DNA of 64,000 bases. Source: CAYNUJ01 sp964573255 (GTDB lineage Bacteria; Bacteroidota; Ignavibacteria; Ignavibacteriales; Melioribacteraceae). This document shows, in pieces, positions 34,712 through 44,913 of this stretch. The DNA is taken from assembly GCA_964573255.1 (NCBI GenBank), contig CAZNJB010000007.1:1-64000 (forward strand), read 5' to 3'. The translations under genes and the position numbers were made by a program. Each line of letters starts with the position of its first letter. Within the stretch, counting starts at the first letter, position 1. The notes under the pieces are model-generated. The model did no database searches, was not told the DNA's origin, and worked only from the letters and a program-made list of their open reading frames with translations.

Positions 34712-35944
34712 CTAATCATATAAATAATACTTCTTCGATTTTTCTTCGAATTCCTTTACGCCTCTATTGAAAATTTCGTTAATACTCTCAACACTGAAAT
34801 TTCCGTTCAGAAGTTTTCTAATTCTGTCCGTTCCGCATACTTTATCGAACATTTTCAATCTGTTAACATCGGATAATTCAAAAACATTTTTATCGGGATA
34901 CAATTGATGATGTGCTTGGAGAAAATAAAACTGTATTTCGACCGGTCTGATATTCTTATAATCCGTTATATAGCAATGAACTCCGTTAATCATTTCTCCT
35001 TTATAAACCCCATAATATGGTTTATATGTAATAGGTCTGAATATTACACCAGGTAAATTATAAGAGTTCATTAAATCGGCAAGCTGTTTTCCGTTTATCC
35101 AAGGAGCAGCAAAAGTTTCAAAAGGGATTGTGTAACCTACACCGATAGAAATTACGTTTAATTCACCTACGATTCCGGATATTGCATAATAGAATGCGGT
35201 TTCGGAATGGGGGATATGGGGAGAAGTTGGAACCCAAGGCAAACCGGTTTCGGAAAAGATCATATTTCTTTTCCATCCCTTCATTTTAATTACTAATAAG
35301 TCGCAATCTTTACCTTTTGGTTTTAGAATTTCGTTATTTATATAATTAGCCAGTTCGCCTGCGGTTAAGCCGTAGATGTAAGGTATTTTAAATTGACTGA
35401 CAAAAGATATGTATTTATCCTCTACAAGATTTCCTTCAACTAATAATCCACCCAAAGGGTTTGGGCGATCTAGAATTACGAATTTAATACCGTTTTCGGC
35501 TGCAGCTTCCATTGCCATTCCCATAGTACTTATATATGTGTAAGATCTGCATCCGATATCTTGAATATCATATAGAAGAATATCGATGTTTTTAAGCATT
35601 TCGGATGAGGGCTTTCTACTTTTACCATAAAGAGAATATACCGGAAGCTTTGTATATTCATCGATGTATGATTCGACATATTCACCTGCTGAATTGCTTC
35701 CCCTAATACCATGTTCCGGAGCAAACAATGCAACCAAGTTTACATTTTCAGCTTCGTATAAAATATCTACTGTCGATTTGAGTTTGGAATCTACTCCGGT
35801 TGGATTGGAGATTAAACCAACTCTAGCATCTTTGAGAGGTTCGAAATTTATATCCTTTAATATTTCAATTCCTGTTTTAACTTTTATTTGAGACTTAAGT
35901 GGCAATAAAATGATGAATAACAAAAAAAGGGTAGTACGAATCAT
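34712..35944 (-). CDS. DUF1343 protein, NamZ-like exo-beta-N-acetylmuramidase
   Basis: A 410-aa exported protein, signal peptide about residues 1-20 (TLFLLFIILLPLKS). DUF1343 is the family of Bacillus NamZ (glycoside hydrolase family 171), which releases terminal MurNAc from peptidoglycan fragments. Typical segments are GLISNPTGVD, APEHGIRG, DIQDIGCRSYTYI, VILDRPNPLGG and GVGYTIPFE. It probably recycles cell-wall material in the periplasm. The start is ATG at 35944, sharing one base with the upstream stop (TAATG). Confidence 0.88.
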   Translation of the reverse strand: MIRTTLFLLFIILLPLKSQIKVKTGIEILKDINFEPLKDARVGLISNPTGVDSKLKSTVDILYEAENVNLVALFAPEHGIRGSNSAGEYVESYIDEYTKLPVYSLYGKSRKPSSEMLKNIDILLYDIQDIGCRSYTYISTMGMAMEAAAENGIKFVILDRPNPLGGLLVEGNLVEDKYISFVSQFKIPYIYGLTAGELANYINNEILKPKGKDCDLLVIKMKGWKRNMIFSETGLPWVPTSPHIPHSETAFYYAISGIVGELNVISIGVGYTIPFETFAAPWINGKQLADLMNSYNLPGVIFRPITYKPYYGVYKGEMINGVHCYITDYKNIRPVEIQFYFLQAHHQLYPDKNVFELSDVNRLKMFDKVCGTDRIRKLLNGNFSVESINEIFNRGVKEFEEKSKKYYLYD

Positions 35945-36393
35945 TATGAATCCCAAAAATTTAATAGTGAGACAATATCATTATTCAATACTTTTAATCT
36001 TGTTAAAGCTGAATTATCTTCTTCGGATTCAGGATCACTTTTAATATTTTCATTTACATATCTTATAAGTGCTTCAGTAATCCCCTTAGTTATTTTTTCC
36101 GATTTTAAAAAGAAATCTTTTGAACTCCGGTTGATGCTGTCAGCCAGCGCAATATATTCAAACAATAGTTTTAACAAATTTTCTGCTTCTTCCGGATTTA
36201 GCCATTTCTCATCGCCTAAACCATTCAACAATTCGATTATGGAAATTCTATAAAGGTCAATTTGCTGAATCGCATTTTGGATTCTTCTTACAGCTATAAT
36301 ATTATCAGTCGACACTGAATTCAATTCATATTTTCTATTAAACAAATTGAAGAATTCCACAATTTTAACTTTTAGTTGTTCTTTAATTACCAT
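35944..36393 (-). CDS. Hypothetical all-helical protein
   Basis: Not recognised. A 149-aa soluble protein without signal peptide, predicted mostly helical, with an acidic linker (SDPESEEDN) near residue 125. It overlaps hutI by 11 bp and shares one base with the namZ-like start, so all three are co-translated. Its conservation beside either neighbour would be the best clue to function. Confidence 0.65.
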   Translation of the reverse strand: MVIKEQLKVKIVEFFNLFNRKYELNSVSTDNIIAVRRIQNAIQQIDLYRISIIELLNGLGDEKWLNPEEAENLLKLLFEYIALADSINRSSKDFFLKSEKITKGITEALIRYVNENIKSDPESEEDNSALTRLKVLNNDIVSLLNFWDS

Positions 36394-37636
36394 TAGAGTT
36401 TGTCCAAATTACTTCACCGTTTTTGACCGTCATATAGTTAATGTTTTTGCCAACGTTATAAACAATATCTGCAAATTCATTAGAATTTAGAACCATAAAA
36501 TCTGCTTTTTTACCAATTTCCAAACTACCGATGGAGTCCGATTTATTTAATGCATAAGCAGCGTTAATAGTTACCGCGCTAATTGTCTCTTCGATTGTCA
36601 TTCCCATTTTTAGTGCGCCTAAGCTCATAATAAAATTAAGATTCTGTATGTGACTCGAGCCGGGATTGAAATCCGTTGATAAAGCTACTGTGGCTCCTGA
36701 ATCAATTAATTTGCGAGCGGGAGCAAAATTGTAGTTTAAGAAGAATGAAACGCCCGGAAGAAGAACAGTCGCTATTTCGTGTTTCACAATTTTATCTATT
36801 TCTTCTTCTGAAATTACTTCCAAATGGTCTATGCTAGTGCATTTGTATTCAAGAGCCAAATCGATTCCACCGAGAGAATTGAATTGATCAGTATGAAGTT
36901 TTAGTTTCAGGCCATTTGTTTGAGCAGCTTCAAAAATTGTCCTAGTTTCTTCAACCGAAAAAGCAGTCGCTTCGCAAAACACATCGCAGAATTCCGCAAG
37001 TTTATTTTCGGCAATATATGGAATAAGTTGTTTCGCAACTAATTCGATATACTGTTCGTGATCGTTTTTGTATTCAGGGGGATACGTGTGTGCTCCTAAA
37101 AATGTCGGAATAATATCTATAGGGTAAATTTTATTCAAATGATTTATTACTTGTAATAATTTTATTTCGTCATAATAAGTTAAACCGTAGCCTGATTTAA
37201 TCTCCAGAGTTGTAACGCCCTGTGAAATAAAATATTCAATTCTTGGTTTTGAAATCTCTAAAAGTTCTTCAAAAGAAAAACTTCTTACAGCTTTTACGGT
37301 TTTAATAATTCCGCCTCCCGAAGCGGCGATTTTTTCATAATCTACGCCACTCAGTTTCATGCGAAATTCATCGGCCCTGTTTCCTGCGAAAACAGTGTGT
37401 GTATGACATTCAACTAATCCGGGAAATATGGTTTTACCGCTTAAATTTACGGTTTTTTCGACTTTCAGCTTTTCTGTTTTCTCATTCGGGATAAAATCTT
37501 TTATTATTCCGTCTTCAACCAAAATGGAATGAGAATGAATTTGTGCAATATCATTCATCTGTTTTCCTTTTTTGCACAAAGCTCCTTTCGAATCAACGGT
37601 AATTATGCTCTCTGGTTCTTTAAATAATATTTTCAT
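36383..37636 (-). CDS. hutI: Imidazolonepropionase
   Basis: A 417-aa amidohydrolase that opens 4-imidazolone-5-propionate to formiminoglutamate in histidine breakdown. Metal and substrate motifs visible: ECHTHTVFAGNRADEF, KSGYGLT, LHTDQFN, LSTDFNPGSSH. The length is normal. The ATG at 37636 is preferred to a TTG two codons upstream. hutH, hutU and the last hut step are not in this window, so histidine-use genes must lie elsewhere or be absent. Confidence 0.94.
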   Translation of the reverse strand: MKILFKEPESIITVDSKGALCKKGKQMNDIAQIHSHSILVEDGIIKDFIPNEKTEKLKVEKTVNLSGKTIFPGLVECHTHTVFAGNRADEFRMKLSGVDYEKIAASGGGIIKTVKAVRSFSFEELLEISKPRIEYFISQGVTTLEIKSGYGLTYYDEIKLLQVINHLNKIYPIDIIPTFLGAHTYPPEYKNDHEQYIELVAKQLIPYIAENKLAEFCDVFCEATAFSVEETRTIFEAAQTNGLKLKLHTDQFNSLGGIDLALEYKCTSIDHLEVISEEEIDKIVKHEIATVLLPGVSFFLNYNFAPARKLIDSGATVALSTDFNPGSSHIQNLNFIMSLGALKMGMTIEETISAVTINAAYALNKSDSIGSLEIGKKADFMVLNSNEFADIVYNVGKNINYMTVKNGEVIWTNSNGN

Positions 37637-37801
37637 AGCCAAATATTTTTATTAAACGAAAATGCAAGATATTCATAAAAATATTGATTTAAAATTGATA
37701 AGTAAAATAGGATTAATTATTGAGGAATTAAGGGCACTTCTTTGTTAAAAAAGCATCAATTTTGTAAATTACATAATTAAAAATTAAAGGACAAGTAAAA
37801 A

Positions 37802-39295
37802 ATGTCATCCTCCAAAAAATTAAAGATTTTATTTGTTACATCCGAAGTAGTTCCTTTCGTTAAAACTGGTGGTTTAGCTGATGTATCTTCATCTCTCCCT
37901 CAAGCACTTTATGAAATGGGTCATCAAATAAGGATTGTTGTTCCCAAATACGGTGCCATAGACGAAAGGAAATACAAAATTCACGAAGTTGTTCGTCTGA
38001 AAGATTTATCCACTGAAATTGCCGGTAAGGAAGTGATTTTTTCACTTCGTTCCTCCTTCTTGGTTGGAACAAGAGCAAGAGTTCAAATTTATTTCTTGGA
38101 TAACGAGCAATATTTCGGAAGTCGTCATTCACTTTATGCAGATCCGATAACTGGGGATGATTTCAAAGATAACGATGAAAGATTTATTTTACTTGCCCGT
38201 TCAGTTTTTGAATTAATTGATAGGCTGGGCTGGGTGCCTGATATAATTCATTGCAACGATTGGCAATCAGCTTTAATCCCGGTTTATCTGAAAGAGGTTT
38301 ACAAGGATAGGGAAGAAATTAAAAAGATTAAAACTATACTTACTATTCATAATTTGGCTTACCAGGGTGTTTTCCCGAAATCCTCGTTCAATAAAACCGG
38401 TCTGCCGAAAGAATTGAACTCCAATAATGGAATTCTTCACAAAAATAAACTGAACTTCTTGAAAGCCGGAATTCAGTATGCCGATGTAATAAGCACTGTA
38501 AGCGAAAATTATGCGAATGAGATCTGCAAATACGAAGACATTAGTGTTGGGTTAAAAGAACCTTTATGCGCACGTAAAAAAGATTTGCACGGTATACTAA
38601 ACGGTATCGATACCAAGAATTGGAATCCCGAAAAGGATAAGCTTATTACTAAAAAATATACCGTTAAAAATCTAAAGAACAAAAAGGAAAATAAACAAGC
38701 GCTTGCAGCGAAATTCGGTTTTGAATACAATGAGAATGTCCCTGTTATCAGTATGATTAGCCGCTTATACGATTTCAAGGGAGTTGATCTTGTAAAGAAA
38801 GCATTTAAAGACTTAATGAAATTAGATGCTCACTTCATTTTGTTAGGAACCGGGGAAAGAAAATATCACGAGTTTTTCGAAGAAAAGATGATGAAACATA
38901 GAGATAAATTCTCTTGCTTCCTCGGCTTTGACGATCAATTAGCCCATTTAATTGAAGCTGGAAGTGATATGTATTTAATGCCTTCTTTGTACGAACCTTG
39001 CGGCTTAAATCAAATGTATAGTTTGAATTACGGAACCGTTCCAATCGTTCGCGAAACCGGCGGTCTCGCAGATACTGTAATCAAATACAACGAGAAAACG
39101 GGAGAAGGAAACGGATTTGTGTTCAAAAAATATGATCCGAAAGAGATGCTTGCCGAAATACAGAGAGCAATTAGGATATTCAATAATGATAAAGCTGCCT
39201 GGGAAAAACTGATGAAAACAGGTATGACAACTAATTTCAGTTGGGAAAATTCGGCTAAGAAATACGTTGACCTTTATAAAAAGGTAATCAGCTAA
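37802..39295 (+). CDS. glgA: Glycogen synthase (ADP-glucose)
   Basis: A 497-aa GT5 enzyme that adds glucose from ADP-glucose to glycogen. N-terminal KTGGLADVSSSLP is the substrate-binding motif, and the C-terminal domain has SRLYDFKGVDL and SLYEPCGLNQMYSLNYGTVPIVRETGGL. The length is normal. AAGGA precedes the ATG. It is the first gene of a same-strand run reaching to 46621. Confidence 0.95.
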   Translation: MSSSKKLKILFVTSEVVPFVKTGGLADVSSSLPQALYEMGHQIRIVVPKYGAIDERKYKIHEVVRLKDLSTEIAGKEVIFSLRSSFLVGTRARVQIYFLDNEQYFGSRHSLYADPITGDDFKDNDERFILLARSVFELIDRLGWVPDIIHCNDWQSALIPVYLKEVYKDREEIKKIKTILTIHNLAYQGVFPKSSFNKTGLPKELNSNNGILHKNKLNFLKAGIQYADVISTVSENYANEICKYEDISVGLKEPLCARKKDLHGILNGIDTKNWNPEKDKLITKKYTVKNLKNKKENKQALAAKFGFEYNENVPVISMISRLYDFKGVDLVKKAFKDLMKLDAHFILLGTGERKYHEFFEEKMMKHRDKFSCFLGFDDQLAHLIEAGSDMYLMPSLYEPCGLNQMYSLNYGTVPIVRETGGLADTVIKYNEKTGEGNGFVFKKYDPKEMLAEIQRAIRIFNNDKAAWEKLMKTGMTTNFSWENSAKKYVDLYKKVIS

Positions 39296-39301
39296 TCACT
39301 T

Positions 39302-39874
39302 ATGTCTAATAAAGCTATTTTTTTGGATCGGGATGATACATTGAATTATGATCCCGGTTATTTAAACAATCCTGATAAAGTGAAACTTTATCCCGGTGTT
39401 GGCGAAGGACTTGCCAAACTAAAGAATGAATACGGATTTAAAGCTATTGTTATTTCCAATCAGTCCGGTGTTACTCGCGGATTAATTACATTGGAACAAG
39501 TTGCCGCTGTAAATGATAGAATAAACATGCTTTTGAAAGATTACGGCGTACAAATTGATGACTTCTTTTTTTGTCCGTACCATCCGGATTTCGACCCTCC
39601 GGAAAAAACGGAATGCAGAAAACCTTCTCCAAAGATGGTTTTGGAAGCAGCAGTTAAACACGATATCAATCTTTCCGAATCATATTTTATCGGAGATCAA
39701 CTTTCTGATGTTGAATGTGGTAACAGAGCGGGTGTGAAAACAATTATTATTACAAATAAAATTTCGGAGAATGAAATTTTTAACTTGAAAAGTCCACAGA
39801 AAACACCCAATTTTGTTGCTCGTGATTTTTTAAATGCTTGTGATTTTATTACTAATGATTTGAAGGAATTATGA
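39302..39874 (+). CDS. GmhB-like HAD phosphatase (D,D-heptose 1,7-bisphosphate 7-phosphatase family)
   Basis: A 190-aa HAD-IIIA phosphatase: nucleophile motif FLDRDDT (residues 7-13), VISNQSGVTRG, CRKPSP and GDQLSDVECGNRAG. GmhB makes ADP-heptose precursors for LPS. The zinc site typical of GmhB (C-x-H ... C-x-C) is incomplete here: CPY and TEC keep two cysteines and lack the expected His and third Cys. It may have another sugar-phosphate or histidinol-phosphate-like substrate. It lies 6 bp after glgA and overlaps the next gene by 4 bp. Confidence 0.75.
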   Translation: MSNKAIFLDRDDTLNYDPGYLNNPDKVKLYPGVGEGLAKLKNEYGFKAIVISNQSGVTRGLITLEQVAAVNDRINMLLKDYGVQIDDFFFCPYHPDFDPPEKTECRKPSPKMVLEAAVKHDINLSESYFIGDQLSDVECGNRAGVKTIIITNKISENEIFNLKSPQKTPNFVARDFLNACDFITNDLKEL

Positions 39875-41043
39875 TTAAAAAGTTTTTGCTGTTATTCTCT
39901 TTGTCGATTTTATTATTTAATGCTTGTACTGAAAAAATATCCGATGCAGGGGATATGCTTATCCCACCTGCGGATGAATTTAATATTGTTAAATTTAATT
40001 CAGATAGTAACAGTATAGTTTTTAGTGCGACATCCTATGAACAGAAAATTGATTTGGGAGCCTCTCCGAGAGTTCTTCTTGGTAAATTCGAGGATATTAA
40101 ATCCACCGCACTTTTGAAATTTTTTATTTTCTTGCCCGATACGTTAAAAGATCCTTTAACAAACAATCAAGTTAATATTATTGATTCTTGGGTGGAAATA
40201 CCGCTTAATTATCAAATTGGTGATACAAATTCGACTTTGAATTTTACTGCTCATAAAATTAATAATTTTTGGTTGCCGGCAGATTACAACGCTGACAGCC
40301 TCTCGCAGCTCCAATACGAACAGAATGATATAGCTTCGATTAGAGAGGTTTCCGATTCATTGATTACTTTTGGAGTTGCATCAGATGTTGTAATGCAATG
40401 GTTGAAAAAGAAAGTGAACGACACATTGCCGGAAAATAACGGTTTAGTATTGATTCCGGATGATGCTTCCACAAAAATTGTCGGTTTTCAAGGATTGTCA
40501 AATTCTCCAGATTTCAAAGAACCGGTGATGAGGATTGTAGTGCAATCAACAGGCGGAACGCAAGATACTATTACCGGGCAATCAAACGGTGATGTGCATG
40601 TAATTACCGGAACATCATCAATGCCGTTAGCAGACAGAATCTATTTGCAGAGTAATTTTACTATTCGTACCAAATTTGTATTGGATCATAAAGTCTTTCC
40701 GGCGGATGCTGTGATAAATAAAGCTACTCTAACATTCTTTATCGATACTGTAAATACTCAGTATGGAACTGTTTTGAGCGATTCAATTATGGTTCAGGCT
40801 TTATCAGATTCTGTTTCGAATAAAGTAAATACGGGTTTCAGAACTCATTATTTGGCTAAAAAAGGAAATATTTATTTCGGGGATATTTCAACATCTTTGC
40901 AAAATTGGATAAACGGAAAAGATAACCAAGGTTTTGTTTTGAGGCTCTCCGACGAAAAGAGATCATTAAACAAAGTAGTTTTGTTCGGACCTAATTCCTC
41001 GTTAAAACCAAGATTAATAGTTTACTATACGGATAAGAATTGA
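39871..41043 (+). CDS. Lipoprotein, DNRLRE/DUF4270-like beta-rich
   Basis: A 390-aa exported protein. The leader ends FNAC at C19, a good lipobox. The rest is beta-rich with repeated units such as ALLKFFIFLPD, ATLTFFID and FVLRLSDEKRSLN...RLIVYY, typical of carbohydrate-binding-like surface lipoproteins. Overlaps gmhB-like by 4 bp and is followed directly by an outer-membrane protein, so it may work with that protein. Function unknown. Confidence 0.6.
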   Translation: MIKKFLLLFSLSILLFNACTEKISDAGDMLIPPADEFNIVKFNSDSNSIVFSATSYEQKIDLGASPRVLLGKFEDIKSTALLKFFIFLPDTLKDPLTNNQVNIIDSWVEIPLNYQIGDTNSTLNFTAHKINNFWLPADYNADSLSQLQYEQNDIASIREVSDSLITFGVASDVVMQWLKKKVNDTLPENNGLVLIPDDASTKIVGFQGLSNSPDFKEPVMRIVVQSTGGTQDTITGQSNGDVHVITGTSSMPLADRIYLQSNFTIRTKFVLDHKVFPADAVINKATLTFFIDTVNTQYGTVLSDSIMVQALSDSVSNKVNTGFRTHYLAKKGNIYFGDISTSLQNWINGKDNQGFVLRLSDEKRSLNKVVLFGPNSSLKPRLIVYYTDKN

Positions 41044-41045
41044 AT

Positions 41046-42284
41046 ATGAAAAAGAATATAATTATATCATTAATTTTACTGACAAGTATTTCCCTTTTTG
41101 CTCAAGGTTCATCTTATACAAGATTAGGAATCGGAGATCTTATTTCTTCACCTTCGGCAAGGGCAATGGGATTTGGCGGATTAGCTATCGGTAGTATCGA
41201 TAAATTTTCCATTAACGAAGTCAATCCTGCTTCTTGGAGTGGAATTGATTTAACGAGATTTCAAATTTCCTTGAATTATTTAGGAAAATCTATCACTGAT
41301 TCTCATTCCGAATCCCTCTATTCAGAAGCATCTTTTAGCGGATTTTCTGTTGCAGTTCCTCTCGAACGCGATCTTGGATTGGTTTCTTCATTTGGTATAT
41401 TGCCAGTTTCGAGAGTTGATTATTCAGTTAATAGTTTATCTCAAGATCCAAACTTTGGGAATATAACCAGAGAATACAGCGGTAAGGGCGGCATAAGCAA
41501 GATGTATATCGGAACAAGCTACAAACTGCCATTTGATCTTACGCTCGGAGCTACATTCGAATATTATTTTGGTAAGATAGATTATAAATCCTCTGTTAAA
41601 TTGCCAGATACATTGCACTTTTCGAATGTTACATATACGCTCAGAAGGGGATACTCCGGAATTGGTGCAAGTTTTGGTTTACTTTCACCCGATTTAAGTA
41701 AACTGCTTAACAGCGAAAAAATTTCTGATATGCGTTTAGGATTAAGTTTAACACTCCCTTCAAAAATCAATACCGATACAAGCGTTATCTCAACTACGAC
41801 GTCAGGACCAAATGACCTTAACAACGGATTGGCAGAATCTTATATCCCGATGAAGATTGGATTTGGCGCTTCGGTTAAATATGGTGAAAATTTATTATTT
41901 GTTGCTGATTATTTAACACAGAATTGGACGGAATATTCGTTAGCAGATACTAAGGATTCTTTCTTAAATCGTTATACTCGGTTTAATTTCGGGGTTGAGA
42001 TATTAGGTGAACAAAGACAGTACGCTACATTCTGGGAACAGATGAGTTTTAGGTTTGGTTTAAGATACGAGCAGACTCAATACATAATTAACAGTACTAA
42101 TATTGCACAATATTCACTCCATACTGGATTATCCTTCCCATTAGGAGTGGCTAATACTATAGATGTTGGTATTGTTGCTGGCTTGAGAGGAAAAAAAGAA
42201 AATCAATTATTATTAGAAAAGTTTTTTGGAACTTCAGTATCTTTGAATTTTGGAGAATTATGGTTTGTTAGAAGAAGAAAGTAA
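41046..42284 (+). CDS. Outer-membrane beta-barrel protein
   Basis: A 412-aa protein with signal peptide (about residues 1-20, cleavage after FAQ). The start of the mature part, SSYTRLGIGDLISSPSARAMGFGGLAIG, matches a family of OMPP1/FadL-like outer-membrane proteins found in Bacteroidota and Ignavibacteria, and barrel-type strands continue to the end. It may form a channel. The ATG at 41046 is better than a TTG at 41040. It is followed by a TPR protein. Confidence 0.7.
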   Translation: MKKNIIISLILLTSISLFAQGSSYTRLGIGDLISSPSARAMGFGGLAIGSIDKFSINEVNPASWSGIDLTRFQISLNYLGKSITDSHSESLYSEASFSGFSVAVPLERDLGLVSSFGILPVSRVDYSVNSLSQDPNFGNITREYSGKGGISKMYIGTSYKLPFDLTLGATFEYYFGKIDYKSSVKLPDTLHFSNVTYTLRRGYSGIGASFGLLSPDLSKLLNSEKISDMRLGLSLTLPSKINTDTSVISTTTSGPNDLNNGLAESYIPMKIGFGASVKYGENLLFVADYLTQNWTEYSLADTKDSFLNRYTRFNFGVEILGEQRQYATFWEQMSFRFGLRYEQTQYIINSTNIAQYSLHTGLSFPLGVANTIDVGIVAGLRGKKENQLLLEKFFGTSVSLNFGELWFVRRRK

Positions 42285-42303
42285 AATAAATATAGGGGTA
42301 AAA

Positions 42304-43587
42304 GTGAAAAATAAAATAAGAATAGCGGTATTATTTCTAATAATGAGCAGCTACGTTTTTGCTAATAACAATAACAACGTTGTCGCTGTCGGTGATAGTG
42401 TAAACATATTGGTTGAAGCAAGTTTGTTTTTTGAAGCATACAAAAACAAGCAGTACGATTTTTGGACAATGGATCACGGTTTTAAATTATTGAATGCTAA
42501 ACCGGATGCATTCCCACAGTTCAAGCCATACAAAAAAATGGATAAACTAATTTGGGCGATGTACAGCGATACAACCGGTTCAATTACTGATGAGGAGAAA
42601 GCAGTTCTTGCCGATACTATTCTATATCTTTATGATCAAGCGGTTAAATATGACACTGCTAATGCGGGTAATTATTTAGTCGAAAGAGCTTATGTGATGG
42701 AAGTTTGGAGAAATGAACCTCTAGAAAAAGTAATAGAAGCTTATGAATATGCTTTTAATTCAGGCCATAAATTCGCTAATGAAACTTATTACAAAGATAG
42801 ATTAGGTAAATTATACGCCAATAATGCTTCAGAAGAGAATGATTATAAAATAAAAGCTCTTGAATTGTATTCATCACTTTCAGAAATGGAACCTGATAAT
42901 GCAATTTGGGTTTCAAGAATAGAAGCTCTGGCAGAAGACCAAGACGAGTTGGTAGAGATTACTAAAAAAGCTTGGGATATTGATAAAGATAATGTAGAGA
43001 AAGCATGGAAATACGCATCATTGTGTATTAAAACCAAAAAATTTGATAAAGCTATTGAACCTCTCACATTTTTGATTGAAAAATCTCCCGATGTTGTAAA
43101 CTATTGGCGTGAACTTGCGAGAGCTTACGATAAATTAGAAGAAACTGACAAAGCAATTAACGCATATAAAAAATTAATTGAACTGGAACCTGATAACAAG
43201 GTTAATTATGTTAATCTTGCCATCATTTATAAGAAATATGAGCAATTGCCGGTTGCCCGTTCTTATTTACTTAAGGCAATTTCCAAAGATCCAAAGTGGG
43301 ATTATCCATATTGGATTGAAGGACAGATTTACGAGCAAGCTGCACGCGATTGCGGACAGATGGAATTTATTGATAAATGCGTTTATCTGTTAGCGATTAC
43401 TAAATATAAGAAAGCAGCTTCTTTAGGTGGAGCATATTCAATGCAAGCAGGAGAAAGGGCGAAAGTGCTTAAATCAAGTGCTCCTACTCAAGAAGATTAT
43501 TTCTTCCGTAATTTGAAATCGGGGGATAAAATTAAAATTGAAGGAAAATGTTACGATTGGATTAATAGGGAGGTTACAATCCCGTAA
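42304..43587 (+). CDS. Exported TPR-repeat protein
   Basis: A 427-aa protein. GTG at 42304 has AGGGG seven bases upstream and gives a normal signal peptide (KNKIRIAVLFLIMSSYVFA); an earlier in-frame start at 42250 inside the previous gene would bury it. Tetratricopeptide repeats lie at about residues 200-370 (VNYWRELARAYDKLEETDKAI, VNYVNLAIIYKKYEQL). It probably scaffolds envelope proteins. The C-terminus is basic and lacks known domains. Confidence 0.75.
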   Translation: MKNKIRIAVLFLIMSSYVFANNNNNVVAVGDSVNILVEASLFFEAYKNKQYDFWTMDHGFKLLNAKPDAFPQFKPYKKMDKLIWAMYSDTTGSITDEEKAVLADTILYLYDQAVKYDTANAGNYLVERAYVMEVWRNEPLEKVIEAYEYAFNSGHKFANETYYKDRLGKLYANNASEENDYKIKALELYSSLSEMEPDNAIWVSRIEALAEDQDELVEITKKAWDIDKDNVEKAWKYASLCIKTKKFDKAIEPLTFLIEKSPDVVNYWRELARAYDKLEETDKAINAYKKLIELEPDNKVNYVNLAIIYKKYEQLPVARSYLLKAISKDPKWDYPYWIEGQIYEQAARDCGQMEFIDKCVYLLAITKYKKAASLGGAYSMQAGERAKVLKSSAPTQEDYFFRNLKSGDKIKIEGKCYDWINREVTIP

Positions 43588-43601
43588 TTAATGGAGCTTT
43601 T

Positions 43602-44912
43602 ATGTTTGAAGAATTAAAAAATGATGCGGAAATTTATGATGTCTTAAAGAAAGAGATTAGACGTCAAACAGATTATTTAGAATTAATTGCTTCAGAAAAT
43701 TTTGTTAGTCCGGCAGTTATGCAAGCTGCCGGATCTGTTCTTACCAATAAATATGCAGAAGGTTACCCGGGCAAAAGATATTATGGCGGGTGCGAATTTG
43801 TAGATATCGCTGAGGATTTGGCGCGTGATAGATTGAAAAAATTGTTCGGCGCCGAATATGTTAATGTTCAACCTCACAGCGGTTCTCAAGCTAATATGGC
43901 TGTTTATATGGCTTTGCTTAAACCCGGAGATACAATTCTCGGATTAAGTTTAGCACACGGCGGACATCTTACGCATGGTTCGCCTGTTAATTTTTCCGGA
44001 CAAATTTATAATGCTGTAAGTTATACTGTAAGTCCGGAAACCAAAACACTCGATTATAATTTAATTGAAGATATTGCTGTAAAAGAAAAACCCAAACTGA
44101 TTGTTTGCGGTGCGAGTGCATATTCTAGGGATTGGGACTATGCCAAGTTCCGTGAAATTGCCGATAAAGTCGGTGCGTTCTTAATGACTGATATGGCTCA
44201 CCCGGCGGGATTAATTGCAAAGGGTTTGTTGAATAATCCGCTACCTTATTGTGATGTAGTTACTTCAACAACGCATAAAACTTTACGCGGTCCTAGAGGT
44301 GGAATAATTTTGCTTGGAAAGGATAGGGAAAATCCCTTGGGTATTAAAACTCCCAAAGGGGACAGAGTGAAGTTAATGTCCGAGGTATTTGACAGTATGG
44401 TAATGCCCGGAATTCAAGGCGGTCCTTTGATGCACGTTATTATGGCTAAAGCCGTTGCCTTCGGTGAAGCTCTGCAAGATTCTTTCAAAGATTATGCTGT
44501 TCAAGTAATTAAAAATGCCGAAACTTTAGCAACTTCTTTAATTGAACTTGATTATGAGATTGTTTCCGGCGGAACGGATAATCACTTGATGCTTGTAGAT
44601 TTGACAAACAAAGGCATTAGTGGAAAGAAAGCCGAAAAGGCACTGGAATTAGCTGGGATAACCGTAAATAAGAATATGGTTCCATTCGATCAGAAATCTC
44701 CCTTTGTTACTAGCGGTATAAGAGTTGGAACTCCAGCTGCAACTACGCGCGGTATGAAAGAAGAGGAGATGAAATTAATTGCCGGATTTATTGACAGGGC
44801 AATTAAAAATTATGAAAATGAAGATAAGTTATCAAAAATAAGAGCTGAGGTTAATGAACTCTGCTCAAGATTTCCTCTATATCCCGATATTAAATCCGAG
44901 GTAGCGCTTTAA
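43602..44912 (+). CDS. glyA: Serine hydroxymethyltransferase
   Basis: A 436-aa PLP enzyme converting serine and tetrahydrofolate to glycine and methylene-THF. The PLP lysine is in TSTTHKTLRGPRGG, with NKYAEGYPGKRYYGGCE and HSGSQANMAVY nearby. Full length for the family. GGAG lies six bases upstream of the ATG. Confidence 0.97.
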   Translation: MFEELKNDAEIYDVLKKEIRRQTDYLELIASENFVSPAVMQAAGSVLTNKYAEGYPGKRYYGGCEFVDIAEDLARDRLKKLFGAEYVNVQPHSGSQANMAVYMALLKPGDTILGLSLAHGGHLTHGSPVNFSGQIYNAVSYTVSPETKTLDYNLIEDIAVKEKPKLIVCGASAYSRDWDYAKFREIADKVGAFLMTDMAHPAGLIAKGLLNNPLPYCDVVTSTTHKTLRGPRGGIILLGKDRENPLGIKTPKGDRVKLMSEVFDSMVMPGIQGGPLMHVIMAKAVAFGEALQDSFKDYAVQVIKNAETLATSLIELDYEIVSGGTDNHLMLVDLTNKGISGKKAEKALELAGITVNKNMVPFDQKSPFVTSGIRVGTPAATTRGMKEEEMKLIAGFIDRAIKNYENEDKLSKIRAEVNELCSRFPLYPDIKSEVAL

Positions 44913-44913
44913 T

